From positions 26,648 to 90,647 of the forward strand of contig DAOLZQ010000004.1 of assembly GCA_035426385.1 (NCBI GenBank): a stretch of 64,000 bases of DNA, in the 5' to 3' direction. Shown here one piece after another: positions 8,869-17,474 of the stretch (positions within the stretch are counted from its first letter, which is position 1; every line of letters starts with the position of its first letter). The notes beneath the pieces were generated by a model that was not told where the DNA came from, made no database searches, and saw only the letters and a list, made by a program, of their open reading frames with translations. The position numbers and the translations under genes are program-made. Source of the stretch: Parvibacillus sp035426385. GTDB lineage: Bacteria; Bacteroidota; Bacteroidia; Chitinophagales; Saprospiraceae.

Positions 8869-9825
8869 ATGTATCCTGATTTTTCCTATTTCATGCACGA
8901 CATATTCGGCACCGCTCCAGATAATTTTTTTGGGATTATTAAGACATTCGGCTTTTTCTTAGCGGTCGCAATCCTTATAGGAAGTTATTTCCTTTCGCAG
9001 GAATTAAAGCGAAAAGAACAAAATGGAACCCTTGCACCCATTAAAGTGACGAAAGATGGCAAGACAACCATACTTCATCCATATGAGAAAACGGGCGACA
9101 TCACATTGTTATGTGCCTTTTCGGGTATAGTGGGTGCCAAATTGTTTGCTTTAGTAGAGAGTGCTGAGACTTTCCAATCTTTTCTTCGTGATCCCATCCA
9201 TACGCTATTTAGCGGAAGTGGACTGGCGATATATGGTGGCCTGATTCTTGCTTTCCTAGTTGTACCCTGGTATGTGAAAAAATTGGGCATAAGTACCCTT
9301 CAGATCACAGATGCGACAGCTCCGGCATTGATGATAGGATATGCTGTCGGAAGGTTGGGCTGTCAGTTTTCCGGAGATGGCGACTGGGGCATTCAGGCAC
9401 TTTCACCCAAGCCGGGTTGGGCATCTTGGATCCCTGATGTATTATGGAGTCAAACCTATCCGCGCAACGTACTCAAAGAAGGAATACCCATCCCTGACTG
9501 TATTGGTGAATATTGCAATCAGCTCGCACATGGGGTGTATCCGACACCGGTTTATGAAAGTATAATGGCCTTCTTGATTTTCTTACTATTGTGGTCTCTA
9601 AGGAAAAAATTTGTCCGTGCAGGGCAATTATTCTTTACCTATTGCTTTCTCAATGGAGTCGAGCGATTCTTTATCGAAAAAATCAGAGTCAACGAAAAAT
9701 TGCATTTGGGCGGCTTGACCTTTACACAGGCAGAGTTAATCTCTTTTATATTGATCTTTATAGGTATTATTGGATTTATAATAACTTCCCGCAGAAAACC
9801 CGAAACAGTAATCGTGACCCCATAA
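8869..9825 (+). CDS. lgt: Prolipoprotein diacylglyceryl transferase
   Basis: Inner-membrane enzyme that transfers diacylglycerol from phosphatidylglycerol to the lipobox cysteine of prolipoproteins. The 318 residues hold about seven hydrophobic membrane segments. The Lgt core motif reads IGYAVGRLGCQFSGDGDWG near residue 160, followed by the HGVYPTPVYE segment near residue 223. A CACCTTTG box at 8841-8848 is one mismatch from the Bacteroidota -7 consensus and could be its promoter. Several lipoproteins in this window (DUF4292, the RND adaptor, GldJ) would be substrates. Confidence 0.95.
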   Translation: MYPDFSYFMHDIFGTAPDNFFGIIKTFGFFLAVAILIGSYFLSQELKRKEQNGTLAPIKVTKDGKTTILHPYEKTGDITLLCAFSGIVGAKLFALVESAETFQSFLRDPIHTLFSGSGLAIYGGLILAFLVVPWYVKKLGISTLQITDATAPALMIGYAVGRLGCQFSGDGDWGIQALSPKPGWASWIPDVLWSQTYPRNVLKEGIPIPDCIGEYCNQLAHGVYPTPVYESIMAFLIFLLLWSLRKKFVRAGQLFFTYCFLNGVERFFIEKIRVNEKLHLGGLTFTQAELISFILIFIGIIGFIITSRRKPETVIVTP

Positions 9826-9860
9826 ATCACGTCAATTTTCTTATTTTTCATATTAAAAAA

Positions 9861-9888
9861 TTGATTATACTTTAAATATTTACCTTAG
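9861..9888 (+). promoter_or_regulatory. Candidate purA promoter
   Basis: TTG at 9861-9863, a 17-base spacer, and TACCTTAG at 9881-9888, one mismatch from the Bacteroidota -7 box TAnnTTTG. It lies 31 bases before the purA ATG. Confidence 0.4.
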
Positions 9889-9919
9889 CGGTCTTTTTGG
9901 AGTTAAGAAATAAAAAAAC

Positions 9920-11194
9920 ATGTCAGGTAAGCAAGTAGATGTTATTATCGGCCTTCAATGGGGAGATGAGGGCAAAGGCAAAATAGTGGATTATTTAGCA
10001 GATCAATATGACATCGTATGTCGTTTTCAAGGCGGGCCCAATGCGGGTCATACACTCAAAATAGATGGTAAAACATTTGTCTTGCATACCATCCCCAGCG
10101 GTATTTTTCGACCTCAGATTATCAATATTATTGGAAACGGTGTTGTCGTGGACCCCATCACATTGACTATAGAGTTGAAAAAACTGGATGAAATAGGTGT
10201 TCAGTACCTTGATCGGCTAAAGATCAGTCGGCGGGCTCACCTTATACTGCCTACCCACCGAATGCTGGATATGGCATCTGAAGCATCAAAAGGCGAAGAG
10301 AAAATTGGGTCAACCCTAAAAGGTATCGGTCCGACTTATATGGATAAGACCGGCAGAAATGGGCTCCGAGTGGGTGATATTTTTGCTCCCAATTTCAAAG
10401 CCAAATATGAGAAATTAAAAACAAAGCACTTCCTTATAAGTGAGCAATACGGAAAAAATAATTTTGATCTTGAAGAACTTGAGGCGCAATGGTTCGAAGC
10501 TATTGACTTCATAAGCAATATACCACAGATCGACTGCGAGTATTTTATAAATGATGCGATTAAGGCAGGAAAGAAAATACTGGCTGAAGGTGCTCAGGGC
10601 TCACTGCTGGATATTGACTTTGGCACCTATCCATACGTAACTTCATCTAATACCATTACCTCCGGTGTGTGCAGCGGACTCGGGATAGCACCACATAATA
10701 TTGGAGAGGTCATTGGAATTACCAAAGCCTATTGTACACGGGTTGGCTCAGGCCCCTTCCCTACTGAACTACATGACGAGACTGGCGAACTAATCCGCCA
10801 GGAAGGTCGTGAATTTGGTTCGACTACCGGCAGACCCCGAAGATGTGGATGGATCGACATTCCCACACTTAAATATAGTGTGATGATCAATGGAGTCACT
10901 CAAATAGTACTTACCAAACTTGATGTGCTCAATAATTTCACCGAGATCAAATCAGGTATTGCGTATGATCACAATGGAACCAGAACAGAACAAGTACCTT
11001 TCGATCTAGATGAATCTGTACAGCCGATATGGAAAAATTATCCGGGTTGGAATGAGTCACTAGACGATGTGAAAAGTTTCGAAGACTTACCTGTAGAAGC
11101 CTGGGTATTTATCACTGATTTAGAAAAACATCTTGATGTTCCGGTTACATTTGTATCTACCGGACCTGAAAGAGAAAAATTGGTAATCAGATAA
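9920..11194 (+). CDS. purA: Adenylosuccinate synthase
   Basis: Catalyses GTP-dependent condensation of IMP with aspartate, the first committed step from IMP to AMP. The 424-residue length is standard. The P-loop-like motif GLQWGDEGKGK places the catalytic Asp at residue 16, and GGPNAGH places the catalytic His at residue 44. The GSTTGRPRRCGW loop near residue 303 binds IMP, and TKLDVL near 333 is the guanine-binding motif. It appears to be transcribed from its own promoter. The DUF983 gene follows after eight bases. Confidence 0.98.
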   Translation: MSGKQVDVIIGLQWGDEGKGKIVDYLADQYDIVCRFQGGPNAGHTLKIDGKTFVLHTIPSGIFRPQIINIIGNGVVVDPITLTIELKKLDEIGVQYLDRLKISRRAHLILPTHRMLDMASEASKGEEKIGSTLKGIGPTYMDKTGRNGLRVGDIFAPNFKAKYEKLKTKHFLISEQYGKNNFDLEELEAQWFEAIDFISNIPQIDCEYFINDAIKAGKKILAEGAQGSLLDIDFGTYPYVTSSNTITSGVCSGLGIAPHNIGEVIGITKAYCTRVGSGPFPTELHDETGELIRQEGREFGSTTGRPRRCGWIDIPTLKYSVMINGVTQIVLTKLDVLNNFTEIKSGIAYDHNGTRTEQVPFDLDESVQPIWKNYPGWNESLDDVKSFEDLPVEAWVFITDLEKHLDVPVTFVSTGPEREKLVIR

Positions 11195-11202
11195 TATAAG
11201 CC

Positions 11203-11574
11203 GTGAGTTCAGAGTCTTATATGAGTAAATTAAATAGAAGTAGTCGTTCGATACTATACTATAAGTGTCCGACCTGCCTCAAAGGCGATCTCTATCCTCA
11301 TAAGGTATTAAGTTTTAAAGGTTGGTTCAAAATGAATGACCACTGTCCGGTGTGCGGTCAAAAATTTATGTTGGAACCTGGATTCTATTGGGGAGCTATG
11401 TATGTGAGCTATGGAGTTTGCTCCGCGCTTATATTTGCATTATTTGCTTTGTTTTATTTTGTGTTTAATCTTGATGAAACACTATCTTTTTTCATAGCAA
11501 TTTCATTTTTATTTTTTCTATACCCCATTATATTTAGGTCTGCAAGAGCGATTTGGCTGAATGTATTTATTTAA
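11203..11574 (+). CDS. DUF983 family membrane protein
   Basis: A 123-residue small membrane protein with two CxxC pairs (CPTC and CPVC) in its first half, probably forming a zinc ribbon. Two hydrophobic membrane segments follow (about residues 63-85 and 90-106). This matches the DUF983 family, whose function is unknown. The frame opens with GTG at 11203, eight bases after purA. An in-frame ATG at 11221 is an equally good start because conservation begins after it. Probably co-transcribed with purA. Confidence 0.75.
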   Translation: MSSESYMSKLNRSSRSILYYKCPTCLKGDLYPHKVLSFKGWFKMNDHCPVCGQKFMLEPGFYWGAMYVSYGVCSALIFALFALFYFVFNLDETLSFFIAISFLFFLYPIIFRSARAIWLNVFI

Positions 11575-11696
11575 AATGGTTTTCAAAACATATGTCTTCG
11601 CCTTTAAATCAGTGGCTTCTAAGGTAATATCACTCAATTTTAAGGGTAAAAAACACTAAATACCTTCATTTCCTTTTTAATTAAGAAATATCTACT

Positions 11697-11704
11697 TACC
11701 TTTG
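11697..11704 (+). promoter_or_regulatory. Candidate rpsP promoter, -7 box
   Basis: TACCTTTG matches the Bacteroidota -7 consensus TAnnTTTG exactly. It lies about 85 bases before the rpsP ATG in an AT-rich spacer. The -33 region is only T-rich. Confidence 0.5.
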
Positions 11705-11788
11705 CGCCTCGTTAAATCCCTGTGGTTTGATATTCAAAGGAAACAGGGCTGAATTATATCACATAAACATTTAAAAAAAAATTTAACA

Positions 11789-12550
11789 ATGGCAGTAAAA
11801 ATCAGACTTCAGAGAAAAGGTAGAAAAAAAGCACCTTTTTATCACATCGTAATCGCCGATGCTCGCTCACCAAGAGATGGAAAATACATCACACGTATTG
11901 GTTCTTACAATCCCATGACGCAGCCAGCTACTATAGACCTGGATCGTGATGAGGCATATAATTGGCTCGGAAACGGAGCACAACCCACTGATACTGTAAG
12001 AGCTATTCTTAGATTCAAAGGAGTCTATGTTAAGAGACACCTGATGCGTGGTGTCGCCAAAGGCGCATTTACCGAAGAAGTTGCAAACGAAAAATGGGCT
12101 CAATGGATAGAAGAGAAAGATGCTAAGATTGCAGTTCGCTCAGATAAAACTAAAGCAGATAAAGCTGCTTTCTTAAAGGCTGTTCACGGAGAAGCCAAAC
12201 CCAAAGCTAAACCGGTGGAAGAGGAAGTACCTGTAGCGGATGATTCATCTGCCGATGCAGTTGAAAATACTGCTCCAGCCAGTGAGGAGGCTCAGGATGC
12301 TCCTGTAGCAGAGTCAACTCCAGAAACTGCTGAATCTGCAGCTACAGAAGCAGTACCTGCAGATGAAACTCCGGATGCAGAGGCTACAGCACCTGTCGAA
12401 GAAACACCGGTAGCTGAAGAAGCTCCGGCTGCAGAAGCTACAGCATCTGTCGAAGAAACACCAGTTGTTGAAGAAGCTCCGGCTGCTGACGCTGACGCCA
12501 ACCCTAAAGATGATGCTAAGGCTGAATCAACAGAAACTCCCGCAGAGTAA
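11789..12550 (+). CDS. rpsP: 30S ribosomal protein S16 with long acidic C-terminal extension
   Basis: Residues 1 to about 85 are a complete S16 core (AVKIRLQRKGRKKAPFYHIV, IGSYNPMTQP, DTVRAILRFKGVY), needed for 30S assembly. A further charged segment (about 86-145) resembles the moderate extension common in Bacteroidota S16. The last roughly 105 residues are a low-complexity Glu/Ala/Pro/Thr tail with two tandem 18-residue repeats. At 253 residues the protein is about three times the E. coli length. rimM, trmD and rplS, often next to rpsP elsewhere, are absent; the gene stands alone between its own promoter and a strong terminator. Confidence 0.95.
   Translation: MAVKIRLQRKGRKKAPFYHIVIADARSPRDGKYITRIGSYNPMTQPATIDLDRDEAYNWLGNGAQPTDTVRAILRFKGVYVKRHLMRGVAKGAFTEEVANEKWAQWIEEKDAKIAVRSDKTKADKAAFLKAVHGEAKPKAKPVEEEVPVADDSSADAVENTAPASEEAQDAPVAESTPETAESAATEAVPADETPDAEATAPVEETPVAEEAPAAEATASVEETPVVEEAPAADADANPKDDAKAESTETPAE
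12380..12487 (+). repeat. Two tandem 54-bp repeats in the rpsP tail
   Basis: Units 12380-12433 and 12434-12487 encode EATAPVEETPVAEEAPAA and EATASVEETPVVEEAPAA. They differ at only a few bases and keep the frame, so they look like a recent in-frame duplication. Weaker EETP/EEAP-like echoes lie upstream. Confidence 0.85.
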
Positions 12551-12592
12551 TTTACGGTAGTTAAATTGACAGCTGATCAAAAAACAATATCT

Positions 12593-12625
12593 AAAAGCAA
12601 GTGTCCGGGACACTTGCTTTTTTTT
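12593..12625 (+). terminator. Rho-independent terminator after rpsP
   Basis: A 13-bp perfect stem (AAAAGCAAGTGTC with its complement) closes a 3-base loop and runs into an uninterrupted T tract. It begins about 43 bases after the rpsP stop. Confidence 0.9.
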
Positions 12626-12647
12626 ATGAATTTATTTACTAAACCGT

Positions 12648-12655
12648 TATATTTG
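12648..12655 (+). promoter_or_regulatory. Candidate promoter -7 box for the 12749 gene
   Basis: TATATTTG is an exact TAnnTTTG match, 23 bases after the rpsP terminator and 93 bases before the next start codon. This implies a leader of about 85 bases. Confidence 0.45.
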
Positions 12656-12685
12656 TACCAGACTATTTTTCTGTGTAATTAAAAT

Positions 12686-12719
12686 AAACCTGGTAGAGCT
12701 TTAAAATTCTACCAGGTTT
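12686..12719 (+). promoter_or_regulatory. Perfect 12-bp hairpin in the leader of the 12749 gene
   Basis: Arms AAACCTGGTAGA (12686-12697) and TCTACCAGGTTT (12708-12719) are perfectly complementary around a 10-base loop. The following bases are only moderately T-rich, so it may be a second terminator for rpsP read-through, or a structured 5' leader. It ends 29 bases before the start codon. Confidence 0.6.
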
Positions 12720-12748
12720 GTGATTTTCTAAAACAACAATGACTTACG

Positions 12749-14143
12749 ATGACTAAACCAAATAATATTCAACCATTTCTGGAACAATTAAACCTGATTG
12801 CAGCAGATATCCAGCAATCTCCAGAGCTCCAGAACTACCGTGAGGAAGAAACTGATGAGGCCTACAAGGCTCTGGCTGATGAGTTTGAACCCAGAATGAT
12901 GGAAATTCATAAAGAAGTAAATAATCACTATCCATTGGAGATAGAAGCCTTCGAATATGAATATACTCAGGAAGACCTGGAAGGATTGCTTTTACCCAAA
13001 CTCCTGGGATTCAGTGTTTTAAGAGGTCACTTTGACCATAATTATAAATATTCCACCCCCCAGGATCATTTTAAAGTCCTGTTACTCTCTATAGTTCATT
13101 CTGCTAACTTTGATAATATCATAGCGCGTATCGGCCAGACTGTCCAACTGGGCTTTGCAATGAGCAGTGATATATGGATTACTAATCTCATGGATGAGGT
13201 AGAAAATAAGAAAATCAAGCAATGGCTCACCAGTCAGAAGTTAGATAAGTATTATGAACCCAGCGAACGCAAAAAGACATATATTAAATATAAAAATCAA
13301 TTCACTTCGCACAATTATTACACTGCTAAGATCCCAACCACACCCGGAGAATTTAAACTTCATTATGCTTCACTGAAGTATTTTCTATTCCAGCGCCAAA
13401 GGCTTCGTCTCGATAATAGCAACATAAAACCTGCTATTGTCGATATGCTGAAGAACAAAAGCTTATCAGTACTGCACGAGTACAATCACATCCTCTTCAT
13501 TCTGATGAATTACTTCAATCTGGATGGTACTGACAGAGAGGAAGTGTATCGCATTTTTAATCAGGATCGAAAAAATGATCCCAATATGGTGGGTGATTAT
13601 TTTGACTTTCTGCTCGAGATGTACGATAACAAAATCATATTTGGGCCGGACAATGACAAAAAAGTTCAATCTTTCATCGATCCTGAATTTCACGATGACA
13701 TTCTGGATTACTATGAGCTAGTCAACCAATTACATGTGAAAGGATTTATGCACGCAGATGTGATGGAAGGTGTAAAAAATTATCTGGCAAAATTCAATGG
13801 TCTTTCGAATCAAAGTGAAGCTATCCGACAAGCCATACTAAGATATTTTAAAGCCTGGATCGAGAATGCGGGACCGGAAGACTACAATGATTACTTCGAG
13901 TATTTCAAAGTATACCGTACTTACATGGATTTATTCAACAACGAGTCCTTCAATCAATCTCTGGAACAAACTTCTTATGATTATATCAGGCGGTTACTGA
14001 AAGTATATTCTGACAAACGTGGTCGTGATTACCAGGATATCAAGAAATTTGTAGTAAATACATTTACTGAGATAGGATTCATGAGTGATAAGGAAGCAGT
14101 TGAGTTTTTCAAAACGAAAAGAAAACCAAAGCCGATTTTCTAA
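12749..14143 (+). CDS. Uncharacterised all-helical protein (464 aa)
   Basis: I do not recognise this family. The protein has no signal peptide, membrane segment, cysteine cluster or nucleotide-binding motif. It is rich in Tyr, Asn, Asp, Glu, Lys and Phe, and reads as a chain of amphipathic helices throughout, so a cytoplasmic helical-repeat protein is the best description. It ends in a basic tail (KTKRKPKPIF). It appears to have its own promoter and a hairpin leader. A five-codon frame (ATG at 12739 to TAA at 12754-12756) overlaps its start. It converges on dnaX with a 13-base gap. Coding use looks like its neighbours, so I see no sign of recent transfer. Confidence 0.75.
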   Translation: MTKPNNIQPFLEQLNLIAADIQQSPELQNYREEETDEAYKALADEFEPRMMEIHKEVNNHYPLEIEAFEYEYTQEDLEGLLLPKLLGFSVLRGHFDHNYKYSTPQDHFKVLLLSIVHSANFDNIIARIGQTVQLGFAMSSDIWITNLMDEVENKKIKQWLTSQKLDKYYEPSERKKTYIKYKNQFTSHNYYTAKIPTTPGEFKLHYASLKYFLFQRQRLRLDNSNIKPAIVDMLKNKSLSVLHEYNHILFILMNYFNLDGTDREEVYRIFNQDRKNDPNMVGDYFDFLLEMYDNKIIFGPDNDKKVQSFIDPEFHDDILDYYELVNQLHVKGFMHADVMEGVKNYLAKFNGLSNQSEAIRQAILRYFKAWIENAGPEDYNDYFEYFKVYRTYMDLFNNESFNQSLEQTSYDYIRRLLKVYSDKRGRDYQDIKKFVVNTFTEIGFMSDKEAVEFFKTKRKPKPIF

Positions 14144-14156
14144 TTTCTTAAGCAGA

Positions 14157-16013
14157 CTATTCCTCGATCTTTAATTCAAGATCTTCGAAAAGGTCTTTTA
14201 TTATAGGATTTTTACTGACCAATATTTCATAGCGCTGTTTTGGTGTCTTGGGAGGTTCAGTACTTACTGTGTCTCGAAGTTGCTCATCTACGATGACCTC
14301 CAATCTGATCTTGTTGTTTCTGAATTTGTCACGCAGATATTCTAATAAGGGTAGTTCTTTGATCAGCGCATCTTTTTCAAAATTAGAAGCAACATCAATT
14401 TCCAGGATGCTATCATCTGACCACCTTACTCTACGTTGACCCATAATCAAACGGACTGTATTACCGGCCCTATTCTGAGCATAATGCTCCCAAGCTTCCA
14501 TCACTGCACCTGAATCTACATATTCGATCGGTTCTGAACTGACGGCTTTTGCTACCGACTCAAATTGATTTAAATTGATCGGACTTGATTTTTTACTCTC
14601 AGACGAAGGAATAGCAGTTATCGAAGGTCCAACTTTATGAGAAGTCTCCTCTTTTATTACTCTCTTCAGATCTTGAGTTACAACCACTGTATCAGAGAGA
14701 GAATTCTCTCGCAGTTTATCAATTAGCTCCACTTCCTGAGGCGCTTTGTGTGAAGACACTTGAGTTTGGTTCAGCACTTTTTCAATCAGAAACTGGTTGT
14801 CTGAAGAATTATTTAACTGAATCTCCTTGCCAATCTTATCAACTATCTTTTTTTTTTGTGTCTTTTCGTTAGGATCTATACGGGTTGAATGTAATTCTTC
14901 ACCAACTCTAATCGTCTCTATATCGCGGAGATAAATCATTTTAATCAGCGCCATTTCCAGATGCAATCGTCTATTTCGGGCAGTTTTAAAATTCAATTCG
15001 CATTCACTTGCGATATCAAGGCAGCTTAATAGATAAGCAGTGGGAACCATTACAGCTTGCTGCCTGTACTTTTGAATCACTTCTTCTGCATTCTCGATCA
15101 ACACAAGTGTGCTTTCATCTTTGCACATCAACAGTTGTCTGAAATGCTCAGCCAGACCTCCCAGAATTACTTCCGGATCAAATCCGGCTCTGATACATTG
15201 ATCCAGGACGAGCATACTATTCGGCAACTGACTGCTGGCCATTAGATCCATGATGCGGAAGAAATAAGTATAATCCAGCAGGTTGAGATTTTCCACCACT
15301 GCCTCGTAGCTAACCGTATTTTCATAGGATCCGGCTATGCGATCAAAAATGGATAAAGCATCGCGCATGGCACCATCTGCTTTGGAGGCTATAAGGTGCA
15401 GAGCATTCTGGCTGGCAGTGATATTCTCCTGATCACAGATCAAATTGAGTTGTCTGACAATGTCTTTAATCGTCAGCCGCTTGAAATCAAAAATCTGGCA
15501 CCGGGAGAGTATGGTGGGTATGATTTTATGTTTTTCGGTAGTAGCAAGAATAAACACCACGTAGGATGGCGGTTCTTCAAGGGTCTTCAAAAATGCATTG
15601 AAAGCTGCAGTGGACAACATGTGAACTTCATCTATGATGAATATCTTATATCTGCCTGATTGTGGCGGAAATCTGACCTGATCTATCAGACTTCTGATCT
15701 GATCCACACTATTATTTGACGCAGCATCAAGTTCGAAAATAGAAAATGACGCATTCTCGTCAAAGGCTCTGCATGATTCACACATGCCACAGGGTTCGAA
15801 ATCAACAGTTAGATTGGTACAATTTAGAGCCTTAGCCAAGATGCGGGCACAAGTGGTCTTGCCCACTCCGCGTGGACCGGTAAACAGAAATGCCTGAGCC
15901 ATCTTATCAGTGGCTAAAGCCATCTTCAAAGTCCTGCTTATGTGCTCTTGACCGAGTACATCTTCAAACCGTGCCGGACGGTATTTTCTGGCGGATACTA
16001 TAAAATTTGTCAT
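14157..16013 (-). CDS. dnaX: DNA polymerase III subunit gamma/tau
   Basis: Clamp-loader ATPase that opens the sliding clamp and, in its long tau form, ties the polymerases to the helicase. The Walker A motif GPRGVGKTTCARIL is near residue 45, a cysteine zinc module follows (CTNLTVDFEPCGMCESC), DEVHML is Walker B, and LSRCQIFDF is the SRC sensor. Domains I-III end near residue 365. A polar linker then leads to a C-terminal domain (about 480-618) typical of tau. Codons 386-389 read CAA AAA AAA AAG, an A10 run with stops in both other frames, so a short gamma product is likely (see separate feature). The start gives MTNFIVSARKYRP, as in the family. Confidence 0.97.
   Translation of the reverse strand: MTNFIVSARKYRPARFEDVLGQEHISRTLKMALATDKMAQAFLFTGPRGVGKTTCARILAKALNCTNLTVDFEPCGMCESCRAFDENASFSIFELDAASNNSVDQIRSLIDQVRFPPQSGRYKIFIIDEVHMLSTAAFNAFLKTLEEPPSYVVFILATTEKHKIIPTILSRCQIFDFKRLTIKDIVRQLNLICDQENITASQNALHLIASKADGAMRDALSIFDRIAGSYENTVSYEAVVENLNLLDYTYFFRIMDLMASSQLPNSMLVLDQCIRAGFDPEVILGGLAEHFRQLLMCKDESTLVLIENAEEVIQKYRQQAVMVPTAYLLSCLDIASECELNFKTARNRRLHLEMALIKMIYLRDIETIRVGEELHSTRIDPNEKTQKKKIVDKIGKEIQLNNSSDNQFLIEKVLNQTQVSSHKAPQEVELIDKLRENSLSDTVVVTQDLKRVIKEETSHKVGPSITAIPSSESKKSSPINLNQFESVAKAVSSEPIEYVDSGAVMEAWEHYAQNRAGNTVRLIMGQRRVRWSDDSILEIDVASNFEKDALIKELPLLEYLRDKFRNNKIRLEVIVDEQLRDTVSTEPPKTPKQRYEILVSKNPIIKDLFEDLELKIEE
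14848..14858 (-). other. Candidate dnaX slippery site (A10 run)
   Basis: On the coding strand, codons 386-389 are CAA AAA AAA AAG, giving ten consecutive A followed by G. The last seven bases are the heptamer A AAA AAG in the phase used for -1 frameshifting in E. coli dnaX. A -1 slip or one extra A reads GAT AGT TGA and ends at 391 residues. One lost A reads AGA TAG and ends at 389. Either product keeps the clamp-loader domains I-III and loses the tau-specific part. I see no clear upstream Shine-Dalgarno stimulator or strong downstream hairpin, so transcriptional slippage, as known for Thermus dnaX with its A9 run, fits at least as well. Confidence 0.7.
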
Positions 16014-16116
16014 GTCGGACTGCGAAACTACAACTTAAAAACGAATAATCTGAACCCTCATTGTGAGGACTAATTGATGCAAATTTTCTATTTTACGGCC
16101 AGATGAATATAGGATC

Positions 16117-16776
16117 ATGATAGAAGCGGTAATATTTGACATGGATGGCCTTCTGATTGACAGTGAACCACTGTGGCGTAAAGCAGAGATTATTGTTTTT
16201 AATCAACTTGGTGTTCCTCTTACAGAGGATATGATGTCTGATACAGTAGGTCTGAGACTAGACGAGGTAGTCTCATACTGGCACACGCGCTATCCATGGT
16301 CAGAACCAGGCAAAGAAGAGGTGGAACAGCAAATCATCGAATCAATGGCCTTTCTGAATTCACATGAAGTCGAATTACTTCCCGGAGTTAAGAATACGCT
16401 TGACTTTCTGACCTCCAAGGGCTTGCCTCTTGGATTAGCTTCAGCTTCACATCCTACGCTCATACACCTTGCACTCGAGCATACCGGAATAAAGAAATAC
16501 TTTACTACAATACAATCCGGATATCAGGAATATTTTTCTAAACCTCATCCAGAGATATTTATCACAACAGCTTCTCTTCTAGGTGTAAGAAACGAGAATA
16601 CACTGGTTTTTGAAGACTCATTTCATGGAATGATCGCCGGCCTGGCAGCTCGTATGAAGGTAATTGCAGTGCCTGATCCTCCTCAACGGCAGGATCCTCG
16701 GTGGCTATGTGCAGATATCATTCTGGATAGTCTGGAGCAGTTTGATACTGCAGTATGGGAAACAATTAATAGGTGA
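16117..16776 (+). CDS. HAD-family sugar phosphatase/phosphoglucomutase-like
   Basis: A 219-residue haloacid dehalogenase protein with a C1 helical cap. Motif I is FDMDGLLIDSEPL with nucleophile Asp8 and acid/base Asp10. Motif II is the Ser/Thr of LASAS near residue 108, motif III the Lys of SKPHPEIF near 143, and motif IV VFEDSFHGM near 166. The pattern is that of the HxpB/YniC and beta-phosphoglucomutase group, which act on hexose or hexitol phosphates. Exact substrate unknown. It diverges from dnaX across about 100 bases. Confidence 0.85.
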   Translation: MIEAVIFDMDGLLIDSEPLWRKAEIIVFNQLGVPLTEDMMSDTVGLRLDEVVSYWHTRYPWSEPGKEEVEQQIIESMAFLNSHEVELLPGVKNTLDFLTSKGLPLGLASASHPTLIHLALEHTGIKKYFTTIQSGYQEYFSKPHPEIFITTASLLGVRNENTLVFEDSFHGMIAGLAARMKVIAVPDPPQRQDPRWLCADIILDSLEQFDTAVWETINR

Positions 16777-16826
16777 TAGAACCATCCTGTCTCATTATCT
16801 TGTTTATATCACATAAAAACTGATTG

Positions 16827-17474
16827 ATGCCGATTATCATTTTAGGAATTTTGATTTACCTTGGATTTACTTTATACAGTAAGAGTTATTTCTCATTACA
16901 ACCTGAGGGTACGCGCTATAAATCAAGTGTGGATAAAATTACCTCCTATTTCAAGCAGACCAGCCCTGAACTGGTCCAGTTTGATGAAGAAGAGTTATCA
17001 CTGCTATCTGGAAATGTAGCTAAAATGAAGAAAAATCTGTTCTTTGTCTCTACTCCGGAAGAAGGTATTTTAACTTCTATTTACCATGAACCCTTTGTCG
17101 CTTTTTCACGCCAATGGCATCATCCGGGTAAAAAGCTGGGTGTTATCGGCATCGCCACTCACTCAGATACTTTTCTATATATTATGAAGAAAGATCATAC
17201 TGATGTATTCATCAATGACCGTCCTTACGGCACTTTTCAGCCAAACGGTGATCTCGTAGCCATGAAAGGCAAGACGACGGTTGGCTCATATTCAGCAGAA
17301 GAGAAAAGCTACCTCATCAAACTGGAAAATGTTCCTGTAGCAGAAATAAAAATGGATATTACTCAACAGGAACTACCTCTGCGAATTATTGATATTTTTG
17401 ATCCACTCGATAGTAATAAGTATAAGCAAGTGGAGATTTTAGCTTTCTATCTCCTCGGTCTAAGCCTCCACTGA
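16827..17474 (+). CDS. Uncharacterised membrane-anchored protein (215 aa)
   Basis: I do not recognise this gene. It opens with a short hydrophobic segment (about residues 2-17, PIIILGILIYLGFTLY), which is probably an uncleaved anchor. A body of alternating short strands follows (DVFINDRPYGTFQPNGDLVAMKGKTTVGSY), looking like a soluble beta-rich domain, and a hydrophobic C-terminal stretch ends in LLGLSLH. I chose the ATG at 16827; a TTG lies one codon upstream. It follows the HAD gene by 50 bases on the same strand and may be co-transcribed with it. Confidence 0.65.
   Translation: MPIIILGILIYLGFTLYSKSYFSLQPEGTRYKSSVDKITSYFKQTSPELVQFDEEELSLLSGNVAKMKKNLFFVSTPEEGILTSIYHEPFVAFSRQWHHPGKKLGVIGIATHSDTFLYIMKKDHTDVFINDRPYGTFQPNGDLVAMKGKTTVGSYSAEEKSYLIKLENVPVAEIKMDITQQELPLRIIDIFDPLDSNKYKQVEILAFYLLGLSLH

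Noticed and set aside
12292..12501. A 69-codon Ala/Ser/Gly/Val-rich minus-strand frame
   Set aside because: Antisense shadow of the repetitive rpsP tail.
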